A DNA stretch of 64,000 bases, from contig NZ_FNNN01000017.1 of assembly GCF_900106755.1 (NCBI RefSeq), positions 1 to 64,000 on the forward strand, given 5' to 3'. Each line of letters starts with the position of its first letter. Within the stretch, counting starts at the first letter, position 1. A model generated the notes under the pieces. That model worked only from the letters and a program-made list of their open reading frames with translations, did not search any database and was not told where the DNA came from. This stretch comes from Bacteroides faecis MAJ27 (GTDB lineage: Bacteria; Bacteroidota; Bacteroidia; Bacteroidales; Bacteroidaceae). Made by a program: the position numbers and the translations under genes. Positions 9,014 through 17,492 of the stretch are shown here, in pieces.

Positions 9014-9454
9014 CATAAACCCGCACATAATTGTCTTTATGGAGATGTGATGATGGAGCTGGACTGGAGTGTCAACTTTCATAACACGGGTTTATGGGTA
9101 GGATATTATACTTCTGATATGGTTGCAGTGATTGACCTTGGCTCTTTGCAGCACATTTCTTCCGTAGAGGTTTCGGCATTGACCGATTTGAGTGCATGGA
9201 TTATGGGACCGCAGGCTATTTCCATATTTCTCTCTTCGGATGGAAAGAGCTACAAACGGGTATCCCGGCAAACTTATCAGGCACCCACAGATGCCATGGG
9301 CGAGAAACGAAGTGAGTTGAACAGACTCTCATTCAATAAAAAATCTGCGAGATATGTAAAAGTGCTCGTAGAACCTTTTAAGGGATTGCCCAAAGGACAT
9401 TCCGGCGAAGGCGAACCCCCTTTCTTATTTGTAGATGAAATACGGGTAGATTGA
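9014..9454 (+). pseudogene. 3' fragment of a discoidin-like (F5/8 type C) domain gene
   Basis: The open frame has no plausible start and no signal peptide. Its ~135 residues read as the C-terminal carbohydrate-binding or discoidin-like domain found at the end of secreted Bacteroides glycosidases: LWVGYYTSDMVAVIDLG, then ISSVEVSAL, AWIMGPQAISIFLSSDGK, ARYVKVLVEP and a final FVDEIRVD. The 5' catalytic portion is missing, and the frame begins abruptly about 75 bp from the divergent AraC gene start. It is probably what remains of a family GH20-, GH2- or GH29-like enzyme; which one cannot be decided. It belongs to the decayed region that runs to 11.9 kb. Confidence 0.65.
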
Positions 9455-9642
9455 TTTCTTCTCAACGAGTTTAAATATGAGTTTTGCTCTCATGCTCTCA
9501 CAGTCTGCCTGTATCCCTTTATTCATCGGAGTTGCAGTGATGGTAGCAACTGTGGTGGCAAGTATGAGGGCAAGCGTTTGCTCTCACTTTGTTTTTGTTC
9601 TGTAGTATATTGTTTTCCTGATGTTATTTGTTGATCTCTAGT

Positions 9643-9753
9643 GTGTTAATACTTGATGTGTCAACTATTAATGATTGACGTCCCGGCTGTTAATAACTGA
9701 TAAATCAGACGTTAATAGCTGAGACGTCATACATTATTAGCCGATAAATGGTT
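9643..9753. repeat. 22-bp-period TTAATA tandem array, five degenerate units
   Basis: Unit boundaries are 9643, 9665, 9687, 9710 and 9732; lengths are 22, 22, 23, 22 and 22 bp. The conserved core is (G)TTAATA followed after 1-2 bases by CTGA or TTGA and often ending in GTCA or TCAG. The same family recurs at 41827-41936. Confidence 0.65.
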
Positions 9754-9790
9754 CAAGCCTTCTGAAAGAACAGGTGAATTGGAGCAACAG

Positions 9791-9811
9791 ATCCGGTCAA
9801 CCTGACCGGAT
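9791..9811. repeat. Perfect 9-bp inverted repeat
   Basis: ATCCGGTCA and TGACCGGAT are separated by ACC. There is no T-tract, so it is not a typical intrinsic terminator. It separates the two tandem arrays. Confidence 0.5.
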
Positions 9812-9838
9812 GGTGCGGTTCATTCAGCTCTATCGACA

Positions 9839-10014
9839 GGTGTTTCAAAAAGTTTCAAGCGCTTGAAACACTTTGTTCCACCGCTTGAAACACTTTGTTC
9901 CACCGCTTGAAACACTTTGTTTCATTACTTGAAACAGTTTGTTTCATTGCTTGAAACACTTTGTTCCAAGGCATGAAACACGCTGTTTCAACGGTTGGAA
10001 CTGAATTTGGAACT
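9839..10014. repeat. 22-bp-period GAAACA tandem array, eight units
   Basis: Units start at 9839 (inverted or degenerate), 9861, 9883, 9905, 9927, 9949, 9971 and 9993, all exactly 22 bp. The core TTGAAACACTTTGTT contains a dyad: TGAAACA and TGTTTCA around CTT. Units at 9861 and 9883 are identical; the last is worn. There are no unique spacers, so it is not CRISPR, and 22 is not a multiple of 3, so it is not a coding repeat. Confidence 0.8.
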
Positions 10015-10045
10015 ATTTGCTTGGGCTGACCGGCCTTGTTGTTCC

Positions 10046-11189
10046 CTATTTATAATAGTATTTCTCTAATAATTCCTGCATTTCCGGGTACTTTTCATCC
10101 GTATCTCCTACTTCTTTGCGAAGGTTCAGCATGTCCTTTTTCATCTGCTTGATGACAGGTGCATATTTAGGATCATTGTATGCGTTGTGATTCTCGTGCG
10201 GATCATTTTGCAAGTCGTAGAAATCCCATGACGGAGTGAAGTCGAAGTTTTCCGTGTCCGTCATATCCAGATTGCGGGCATAGTAGAAGATGAGTTTGTA
10301 ACGGTCTGACCGGATAGCGAAGTGTGCCGGACGAATCGCGTGGTTAGTCCAGTAGCGATAGTAGATTTCTTGGTCGGAAACGTAGACAACAATGGTGTTA
10401 TCTGCGATGCCCATTTCGTCCAATGTTTTCAGCAACTTGCCGATATTGTCGTCGACAGTGGCTCCGCAACGCATGTAGTCGCGGATAAACTTCTGGTATG
10501 CGGCTTTTCTGGCAGCGGTCCGTTGCATGCCTTCGGTGCTGAATGGCAGTCCGGGATAACGGCACCACCATTTGTCGGGGTCTTGCGAGGCAATGCGCCA
10601 GCGGCGTTCCAGTTCTTCGAGTGTCTGGCCGACGAAAGAACGCCCGTTGGTTTCCGGCCCCCAGTCGAGAAGGTTTTCCGGTTCGGGGAAGGTGACTCCG
10701 TCGTAGAGGTGCTCCATGCGTATCGGATAATCGTAAGGCTCGTGGGTCGCCTTGAAGTGGCAGCACATCATGAAAGGCTGCTTGCCGTCCTGCTGTTTGA
10801 TCCACTTGATGGCTTTTTCTGTCACCAGATCGGTAGAGAAGCCCGGCACCCGTTCGCCGAAACGCCGGTTGCCCGGCCAGGGATCGGTGCTCTCGATGAA
10901 TGTAGGATCGCGGTATTCGCCCTGGTCGAAGAAGATAGAGTAATAGTCAAACCCTTGCGGTTGCGACTGGATATGCCATTTGCCGACCAGTCCGGTGTTG
11001 TATCCGTTGGCTTGCAGGGCGGTTGCCCAGGGCGTGTATGGAGGTGGCCTGCATGTCATCCGTCAGAATAAATAAGACATTGGGAGGCGGCACTTCGCCG
11101 GCTGTTTTCGACTGGCACCCGATGGCGAGGGGCGTGAACGCCAGCGGCAGATATCGGGATATAAAAGAGTATCGGATAGCTGATTTCAT
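10046..11189 (-). pseudogene. Sulfatase lipoprotein pseudogene with two internal deletions
   Basis: Reading from 11189, residues 1-53 give a lipoprotein signal (lipobox LAIGC, C25) and a sulfatase N-terminus (NVLFILTDDMQATSIHALGN). The frame is then lost, and the rest resumes in another frame from about 11059 as ALQANGYNTGLVGKWHIQ. The segment that should hold the C/S-x-P-S-R formylglycine motif is absent. Near 10380 a second block is missing: VVYVSDQ, normally followed by GFFLGEHG and ~100 residues, jumps straight to IYYRYW. The C-terminal part (HFAIRSDRYKLIFYY to the end) is normal. The gene cannot encode an active enzyme. Confidence 0.85.
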
Positions 11190-11385
11190 ATGAAGGGGGT
11201 ATGTTATATAAACGATGTGTTATTAAAGTTTTAGACGCGAATCAAGCAGACAGAACGAATTACAAATAAATTCGCGGGACTACTTAATTCACGCCTAAAG
11301 ATAGTGAATGTGATTTACATTATACTGTTTTCCCTACAAAAAATGTTGGTTGTCCAGTATATATCGCCCTTGGGCTAACCAACCG
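11190..11385. other. Spacer between two pseudogenes
   Basis: No gene is visible. It contains a terminator hairpin for the minus-strand LamG remnant (11338-11383) and an inverted CGCGAAT/ATTCGCG pair near 11236-11276. Confidence 0.4.
11338..11383 (-). terminator. Terminator of the ECF-LamG chimera
   Basis: On the minus strand GTTGGTT pairs with AACCAAC, with an inner GCCC/GGGC pair, and ATTTTTT follows the stem. It lies just after the stop codon at 11386, so it was the terminator of the former LamG gene. Confidence 0.6.
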
Positions 11386-11892
11386 TTAGTTGTTGCTCTT
11401 CGTTTTGGTGAAGCATTGCTCAGGTCTCCATTCAATGATTTTTCCGGTCACCACGGTAGCGTCATTGCCATTGCCGGAGCTGTCGTGTACCACATCCCCT
11501 TCACCTTCGTCCATCTTCCAATAACCGGTAAGGTTGGAGCTGACAGCTACGGGGCCTCCCATGTTACTCTGAATTTCCGCTTGCGTCAGTGCTTTGTTCC
11601 ATAAGCGTACCTGTCCCATCATATGTTCGTTCTTCGTGTTGGCATTGAAGAAGGTGATGGAAGTCATATCGGCGGGTACACCGGTAGCATCTACATCCTG
11701 CACCTTCTTGCCGTTGGCGTAAAAATGACATTTAGTCTGGTCGTATACCATAGCTACGTGTGGAAACAGCATGGCGAAGTTGAACAACCTGTCGTAATAG
11801 TGCATATACAACGTACGAAAAGCCTGCGAATCGCCTTCGGATACTGATCTTAGTATCTGCTACCCGTTTTCTATACGTTGATTTTTATTCAT
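11386..11892 (-). pseudogene. Chimeric remnant: ECF sigma factor N-terminus joined to LamG domain
   Basis: From an ATG at 11892 the minus strand reads MNKNQRIENG, an in-frame TAG (11860-11862), then QILRSVSEGDSQAFRTLYM and HYYDRLFNFAMLF, which is region 2.1 of an ECF sigma factor. At about 11763 it changes without a break into HVAMVYDQTKCHFYANGKKV, the middle of a LamG/concanavalin-like domain, which continues to a normal end (LTGYWKMDEGEGDVVHDSSG and on to the stop). Two unrelated genes have been fused by a deletion, and the sigma part also carries a nonsense codon. No function is expected. Confidence 0.75.
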
Positions 11893-12074
11893 AGGTTCTC
11901 TTTTCTTAATATAGTAGAAGATGGTGATTTTGGCTGCAAAGAAACATACTTTATTTTGTTTTTCCTGGCATTTTTGGGGGGATGTTCTGTTTTTCATATT
12001 CTAAGGATAAACTATCTGTTGATTTTTGGAAGTATAATAGTGATTTTTGAACATCTGTTTGGGTGAGGTATGCG

Positions 12075-12082
12075 TATTTTTG
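12075..12082 (+). promoter_or_regulatory. -7 box of GH18 gene
   Basis: TATTTTTG matches TAnnTTTG, 30 bp before the ATG at 12112. No correctly spaced -33 element is seen. Confidence 0.4.
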
Positions 12083-12111
12083 CGACCTGAACCGATTAAT
12101 TATCAATCATT

Positions 12112-13074
12112 ATGCTAGTACCGAGAAAAATTGTATTCTTTCTTTTTTTGTTAGTAGGATTATCGTTGTATGCGCAACAAGACTATTTTGTCAGCTCCTA
12201 TGTACGGGGTAATTTTTATAACCGTGGTCGTATTGCTGCTGAAAGTTTGAGGGCAAGCGATGACTTGATCTTTTTGAATGTCCGTCCCCATAAAGACGGT
12301 TCTCTTTCTTTTGAGAATCCCCGTGTTTTTCAGGAAAAAGGAGTGACGACCTGGGAGGAACTGATAAAGTCGGTCCGTGCCGATGTGAAGGGGACGAAAG
12401 CGAAACTTCGGTTGGGTGCCGCCGGTGGCGAATGGAAAGCAATGGTAGCGGATGAGGCTGCCCGGACAACATTTGCAAAAAATATAAAGAAGGTATTGGG
12501 AGAAAATAAACTGGACGGCATCGACCTGGATTTTGAGTGGGCAGAGACTGAGAAGGAGTATAAGGATTACAGTCTGGCTATCCTGAAAATGAGAGAAGTG
12601 TTGGGAGACAAGTATCTTTTCAGTGTGTCTTTGCATCCTGTTTCCTATAAAATCAGTAAAGAAGCGATAGCTGCCGTTGATTTTATCTCTCTGCAATGTT
12701 ATGGTCCTTCTCCGGTCCGTTTTCCTATGGAGAAATATGCTTCGGATATACAGATGGTACTGGCTTACGGCATTCCCAAAGAGAAACTGGTGGCCGGCGT
12801 TCCCTTTTATGGAGTGACGAAAAATGGCTCGAAGAAAACGGAAGCATATTTCAGCTTTGTACAGGATGGATTGATTACCACGCCTGCACAGAATGAAGCG
12901 ACCTATAAGGGAGAAGTATATGTTTTTGACGGGCAGGATCATATCCGTACTAAAACGCGCTATGCAATGGAACAGCAGCTGAAAGGGATGATGAGCTGGG
13001 ACTTGGCGACGGATATGCCGCTGAAAGACAGCAGATCATTGTTCAGAACGATGCTTGAGGAGTTGGGAAGATAG
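12112..13074 (+). CDS. Secreted GH18 glycosidase (chitinase/endo-N-acetylglucosaminidase-like)
   Basis: The protein has 320 residues with a signal peptide ending near LYAQ (18-21). The GH18 catalytic motif DGxDxDxE is intact at residues 135-142 (DGIDLDFE), with E142 as the proton donor. SLQCYG near 205 and the MSWD motif near the C-terminus (Trp at the base of the -1 site) complete the TIM barrel. GH18 enzymes use substrate-assisted catalysis on N-acetylglucosamine-containing glycans. The small single-domain form resembles Bacteroides chitinase-like or endo-beta-N-acetylglucosaminidase proteins, but which activity applies is undecided. It stands alone between the decayed region and PUL A, with a promoter of its own. 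Confidence 0.85.
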   Translation: MLVPRKIVFFLFLLVGLSLYAQQDYFVSSYVRGNFYNRGRIAAESLRASDDLIFLNVRPHKDGSLSFENPRVFQEKGVTTWEELIKSVRADVKGTKAKLRLGAAGGEWKAMVADEAARTTFAKNIKKVLGENKLDGIDLDFEWAETEKEYKDYSLAILKMREVLGDKYLFSVSLHPVSYKISKEAIAAVDFISLQCYGPSPVRFPMEKYASDIQMVLAYGIPKEKLVAGVPFYGVTKNGSKKTEAYFSFVQDGLITTPAQNEATYKGEVYVFDGQDHIRTKTRYAMEQQLKGMMSWDLATDMPLKDSRSLFRTMLEELGR

Positions 13075-13152
13075 TTTAAAAGCCCGATAACAGGGCAAAA
13101 CACACCTCGGACACTTTCTGGACTTAACGGCTTATTGACTGACTTTGTTTCT

Positions 13153-16100
13153 TTATTCCTGTTTTATCAACTTCAGATAATCCGAAGGAGAAACACCAAA
13201 TTCATCTTTAAAACATTGACGGAAATAGCCTGTACTATTCATCCCTACTTTATAGGCTATTTCTGAGATATTATATTTTCCTTCGAGGAGCAAACGTTCC
13301 GCATTCTGCATTTTTACTTTACGGATATATTCGTTTGTGGAAAGTCCGGTTAGTGCTTTCATTTTTCGGTAGAGTGTAGAACCGCTCATACACATTTTGT
13401 CAGATAAATAGGTGATATCAATCTTCTCTGATGAGAGGTTGTCTTCAACCAATTGTGTAATTTTCTCAATGAATTCATTGTCCAGCTTGCTGAGAGCTTC
13501 AGTGATGATGGAATGTTTCTCGTCCAAATGGACGCTGGAGGCATGAGTTGTTCCGGACTGTTGGAATTGAGCGATCAATTTCTTTCTCGAATCGAGCAGA
13601 TTGTTGATGCGGCTACGCAGTAGAGAAGCACTGAAGGGTTTGGTCAGATAGGAATCTGCTCCGACCTGATATCCCTCTTCTTTATCTTGTAGTGAGTCTT
13701 TGGCAGTCAGCAGGATGACGGGAATATGACTGGTACGTACATCTTCTTTTAAGTGCCGGCATAGTGTGATACCGTCCATCACCGGCATCATGATATCACT
13801 GACTATAATATCGGGAATGCGGTTGAGTGCCTGCTCTTTTCCTTCTTCACCATTGCTTCCTGCGATCACTTCAAAAGAGTCGGAAAAGGATTCGGCGATA
13901 TAATTCTGTATTTCTTCATTATCCTCAACAATTAGCAGGATAGGTTTGCTGTTCTCTGTTGTTGCTGTTTGAGAATCATCCGTGATTGTTTCCTGATATT
14001 CCGGTTTTGGAGTCATTTCTGTGGAGTCGGCATGTAAGGCATTCGGATAGGTGTTATCCGTCAGTAAACTGATATAGAAAGTACTTCCTTCATTCAGTGT
14101 ACTCTCTACACGTATATCACCTTCATGCAGTTTGACAAGATTTCTGACTAATGACAGTCCGATGCCGGTACCTGATGCCTGATGTTTGCCGCTTTCCTGA
14201 TAGTAACGGTCGAAAATATGCGGTAGGGCTTTCGCTGAAATACCGTATCCTGTATCACTGACCTTTATCTCTGTATAGGAAACTTCATTTCTTATAGTTT
14301 GATACAAACTAAGAGTTACACGTCCCTGCTCTGTGTATTTGATGGCATTGGATATCAGGTTGTCCAATATAATGGTAATGATTTCTTTATCAAAGAAAAG
14401 CAGTATCTCTTCTTTTTCTGTTTGAATCTGGAAATCAATCTTAGGCTTTTGATTCAGTTCTTTGTATTTAAGTCCTATTTCATAAATGAGCGGGGTGAGA
14501 TTACCTTTACAGATACATAGCTTCTTGTTCTGCGTTTCCGTTTTCCTGAATTCCAGAATTTGGTTGATCAGATTGAGTAAACGAAGGGCACTCTGATGAA
14601 TGACAGAAAGTTTTTGTATTTGTTTTGTCGGCAGAGATGTATCTTTTTGCATATCCTCCAGAGGACCGAGAATCAGTGTGAGAGGTGTACGCAACTCATG
14701 TGTGATATTGGTGTAAAAACGCAGGCGTTCCTGGTTCAGTTCTTGTTCCTGCTCATGATTTTTCTTTTCCAGTGTATAGAGGCTTTCCAAATCTATTTTC
14801 TTTTTGTAAGCATGTAGAATGAGATAAATGATGCTGATAGATGTCAGGATATAGATAAGCTTTGCCCACCATGTCAGCCAAATAGGGGGATTGACCCGGA
14901 TGATAAGGGAAGTGGCTTCTTCCGGCCACTCCTGATTGTGTATGCGTGCTTTGATAAGGAACTCATATTTGCCGGGTGGAATATTTCGGAAGGTTACGCT
15001 GTTGTTCTCATTAACGGTATACCAGGAATTCTCAAGTCCTTTCAGCATATAGGTATAATCCATCTGATTCACAAAAGAATAGTTTTGTACATTGAATGTC
15101 AGACTGAATGTGTTCTGCTCATGTGTCAACTCTACTTCCTGTTTATCGGATAGTGAAACAAATACTTCGCTGTTTTTTTGATTCCCCAATCTTTCAAATA
15201 TTCTCATCTCGGTAATGATGACAGGTGGTATCTTGAAATTGCTCATCGCAATATTGGGAGCAAAGCAGCAGAGTCCGTTGATAGATCCGAAATAAATGGA
15301 GCCATCGGTGTTTTTTGCTACACTACCTCTCATAAAGTTTCCGGCAGGAACATCGTCAGAGTGTCCATAGTGATAGAACCGTTTTTTCTTTGTCACGTAA
15401 CATCCGATCCCCTTGTTGGTACTGAACCAGATATTTCCTTGCTGGTCTTCGGTAATTGCCTGAATGAAGGTGTTGGCAAAACCGTCTTTACGCTGATAGG
15501 TTTTGTAATCCGTATCTTCCGGTGAACGGAAACATACCAGCCCGTCACCGGTAGCCACCCACATCCTTTTCTCCTTATCCTTGTATATTTGATTGACGGT
15601 GTTGGAGCAAAATCCTTCTCTTTGTATATAATGCTTGATTAGGTGAAAGTCCGGACTATATACTCCCATTCCATCACCGAATGTTCCGATCCAGAAACGT
15701 CCTTTCTCATCTTGTTCAATTGTACGGATCAGATTACCGTGTAATTCGCTGTTGCCGGAATGATAATGCTGTATCACTTCCATCTTTTCCGGATCGTAAA
15801 TGTATATGCCTTCACTACATCCTATCCAGATACGATGATGATTGTCTTCGCAGAAAGCACGTACATCTAAATTGGTTCTGCCCATTGGAGTGATTGAGCG
15901 GAATGTCTTTGTTTGGGAATTATAGAAGCTGACACTTCCCAGAAAGGTTCCAAACCATAAATTTCCTTTAGAATCCCGGAAAGCAGTCTGTACGGAATTG
16001 GACAGCAGTTCTCCTGTTTCTTTTTTGTAGATGGCTACACGCTTGTTGTTTTCAAAAACATTGATTCCTCCGCCATCTGTACCAATCCATAGACGTCCTT

Positions 16101-17268
16101 GTTGATCTGTACATATACTGCTTACAATCTTGTTATTCAAACTGTTGCTGTTGGTGGGAATAGGAGAATAATCGATCGTTGTGAACAAAGCAGGTTCACT
16201 GCTGATGAAGTTGATTCCTCCTCCCCATGTTCCGAGCCATACGTTGTCAAAAGAGTCCTGATAGATATAGCGTACGCTGGCATTGGAAAGGCTGCGGCTG
16301 TCGTCTCCTTCCCGGAGAAACTCAAAGGTGATTTGCTCGGGTGACAGGAACTGGCTTTGTTTTAAATCCAGTATTGCGATACCGCTTAGCTCGGAGGCAA
16401 TCCAAAGTTTATTATTCTTTAGTTGTTTGATGCAGAAAATACGGGTGGAAAGTGTACCATATTTGTCGTTCCGATTTTGCTTGAAAGTGACAAAGCTTTG
16501 GGTAGTTGAGTTGTAAAGAGCCAACCCTCCATCTGTCCCCAGCCATATATTTCCATAACTGTCTTTTAAGATGGTACTTACTTCATCTCCCGGCAGACTG
16601 TTAGGATCATTGGGATCATGACGGAAGTTTTTTGTACTTCGGTCTTTTAATGAAAGGATGCTGAAACCGCTGTTGACATGACCGATATAGAGATTTTCAT
16701 CTCCTCCGTCAAGTACTGTCCAGGTCTGTTCACTTTCTAATGTAGGGACAGTTTTTTTGTTATAGTGTGTGAACTTACCTGTAGCGATATCAAGATATTC
16801 TATACCTCTATAATAGGTACAAATCCATAAACCATCTGTGTTTTGGGCTGAGACGATGTCAGTAACATCATTCGTTATCAGGCTGTTTGGATTCTGCGGA
16901 TCGTTCTGATAGGCAGTGAAGGTTTGTGAATGATAGTTGTAAGCGTTAAGCCCGTCACGCTGGGTGGCAATCCAGATAATAGGACGTTTCGGATCAGCAT
17001 ATACTTGGTTTAGTTCATTACCGGTGATACTTTGGGTATTGTTGGACGGATCATTCTTATAATAGGTAATAAAACGGGTACCATCAAACTTGTTCAGCCC
17101 TTCTTCTGTGGCAAACCATAGGAAACCTTGCTTGTCTTGTGTAATGCCTACTACATAATTATTGGAGAGTCCCTGCTCTATACCTAATCGCTTGATAATA
17201 TAGGGTTGAGCCATCAACCAACAGGAGGATGTCAGAAGCAAAATCACAAGAATGATGTATCGTTTCAT
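13153..17268 (-). CDS. Hybrid two-component system sensor/regulator of PUL A
   Basis: This 1371-residue inner-membrane protein joins a periplasmic sensor to a cytoplasmic regulator. The signal peptide (1-21) is followed by two-component-regulator propeller repeats (about 22-670, many xLWIGT motifs), a Y_Y_Y domain (~735-795), one membrane helix (~801-821), a histidine kinase with H857 in HELRTP, an N-box (DNLISNAIKYTE), G boxes (DTGYG, GTGIGLSL), a receiver (E1115-D1116, phospho-Asp D1158, K1210) and an AraC helix-turn-helix (~1270-1371). All key residues are present. It is divergent from susC across 224 bp containing a large palindrome. HTCS proteins usually bind an oligosaccharide and activate the neighbouring PUL. 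Confidence 0.95.
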   Translation of the reverse strand: MKRYIILVILLLTSSCWLMAQPYIIKRLGIEQGLSNNYVVGITQDKQGFLWFATEEGLNKFDGTRFITYYKNDPSNNTQSITGNELNQVYADPKRPIIWIATQRDGLNAYNYHSQTFTAYQNDPQNPNSLITNDVTDIVSAQNTDGLWICTYYRGIEYLDIATGKFTHYNKKTVPTLESEQTWTVLDGGDENLYIGHVNSGFSILSLKDRSTKNFRHDPNDPNSLPGDEVSTILKDSYGNIWLGTDGGLALYNSTTQSFVTFKQNRNDKYGTLSTRIFCIKQLKNNKLWIASELSGIAILDLKQSQFLSPEQITFEFLREGDDSRSLSNASVRYIYQDSFDNVWLGTWGGGINFISSEPALFTTIDYSPIPTNSNSLNNKIVSSICTDQQGRLWIGTDGGGINVFENNKRVAIYKKETGELLSNSVQTAFRDSKGNLWFGTFLGSVSFYNSQTKTFRSITPMGRTNLDVRAFCEDNHHRIWIGCSEGIYIYDPEKMEVIQHYHSGNSELHGNLIRTIEQDEKGRFWIGTFGDGMGVYSPDFHLIKHYIQREGFCSNTVNQIYKDKEKRMWVATGDGLVCFRSPEDTDYKTYQRKDGFANTFIQAITEDQQGNIWFSTNKGIGCYVTKKKRFYHYGHSDDVPAGNFMRGSVAKNTDGSIYFGSINGLCCFAPNIAMSNFKIPPVIITEMRIFERLGNQKNSEVFVSLSDKQEVELTHEQNTFSLTFNVQNYSFVNQMDYTYMLKGLENSWYTVNENNSVTFRNIPPGKYEFLIKARIHNQEWPEEATSLIIRVNPPIWLTWWAKLIYILTSISIIYLILHAYKKKIDLESLYTLEKKNHEQEQELNQERLRFYTNITHELRTPLTLILGPLEDMQKDTSLPTKQIQKLSVIHQSALRLLNLINQILEFRKTETQNKKLCICKGNLTPLIYEIGLKYKELNQKPKIDFQIQTEKEEILLFFDKEIITIILDNLISNAIKYTEQGRVTLSLYQTIRNEVSYTEIKVSDTGYGISAKALPHIFDRYYQESGKHQASGTGIGLSLVRNLVKLHEGDIRVESTLNEGSTFYISLLTDNTYPNALHADSTEMTPKPEYQETITDDSQTATTENSKPILLIVEDNEEIQNYIAESFSDSFEVIAGSNGEEGKEQALNRIPDIIVSDIMMPVMDGITLCRHLKEDVRTSHIPVILLTAKDSLQDKEEGYQVGADSYLTKPFSASLLRSRINNLLDSRKKLIAQFQQSGTTHASSVHLDEKHSIITEALSKLDNEFIEKITQLVEDNLSSEKIDITYLSDKMCMSGSTLYRKMKALTGLSTNEYIRKVKMQNAERLLLEGKYNISEIAYKVGMNSTGYFRQCFKDEFGVSPSDYLKLIKQE

Positions 17269-17299
17269 GATTTGTGTTTATTTGTTTTATATTCAATTC

Positions 17300-17307
17300 C
17301 AAAAATA
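17300..17307 (-). promoter_or_regulatory. -7 box of HTCS gene
   Basis: TATTTTTG on the minus strand, 31 bp before the ATG at 17268. The upstream palindrome covers the position of the -33 element, consistent with autoregulation. Confidence 0.45.
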
Positions 17308-17326
17308 GAAATAAATATTTTATTTT

Positions 17327-17363
17327 GGCTATGTAAATCGTGCATTGCATGATTTACATAGCC
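17327..17363. promoter_or_regulatory. 37-bp palindrome, candidate HTCS operator
   Basis: Perfect 13-bp arms GGCTATGTAAATC (17327-17339) and GATTTACATAGCC (17351-17363) enclose an 11-bp centre that is itself dyad-symmetric (TGCA-T-TGCA), with one mismatch overall. The centre (17345) is 60 bp from the start of the susC -7 box. A free third half-site follows at 17368-17377. Confidence 0.7.
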
Positions 17364-17367
17364 TCTC

Positions 17368-17377
17368 TGCATGATTT
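17368..17377 (+). promoter_or_regulatory. Additional half-site TGCATGATTT
   Basis: This is a direct copy of the right half of the palindrome core (17346-17355), 22 bp away start to start, i.e. about two helix turns on the same face and nearer the susC promoter. Confidence 0.55.
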
Positions 17378-17404
17378 TTGTCTGTTATCTCTATGTTATT
17401 GGTC

Positions 17405-17412
17405 TATATTTG
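17405..17412 (+). promoter_or_regulatory. -7 box of PUL A susC operon
   Basis: TATATTTG matches TAnnTTTG. The nearest TTTG (17377-17380) is 24 bp upstream, slightly too far, as expected for an activator-dependent promoter. The leader is about 75 nt. Confidence 0.5.
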
Positions 17413-17492
17413 TGCAGTAAAACAGAAGAAATACTGTTTGGTTTCACTGCGAACTTGAGTTTTCTGAAATATCTATATTAACAATTAATACT

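Larger units (their letters stand above)
9455..10045. other. Convergent intergenic region filled with short tandem repeats
   Basis: There is no gene. From left to right it contains three copies of GCTCTCA (9486, 9494, 9580), a 22-bp-period TTAATA array (9643-9753), a perfect 9-bp stem (9791-9811) and a 22-bp-period GAAACA array (9839-10014). Confidence 0.7.
17269..17492. promoter_or_regulatory. Divergent control region of PUL A
   Basis: This 224-bp region separates the HTCS gene from susC. It contains, in order, the HTCS -7 box, a 37-bp palindrome, an extra half-site and the susC -7 box. Confidence 0.7.

Noticed and set aside
9839..10014. CRISPR array
   Set aside because: The 22-bp units follow each other without unique spacers, and no cas genes are present.
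10046..11059. A functional 337-residue sulfatase
   Set aside because: The frame has no signal peptide, no formylglycine motif and a missing metal-site block; it is the 3' part of a damaged gene.
11386..11811. A real 141-residue LamG protein
   Set aside because: Its apparent start is a TTG inside sigma-factor-derived sequence; the upstream frame shows that it is a chimera.
11878..12066. 62-codon hydrophobic plus-strand frame
   Set aside because: It arises from T-rich DNA opposite the sigma remnant and its upstream region, and has no promoter or family likeness.
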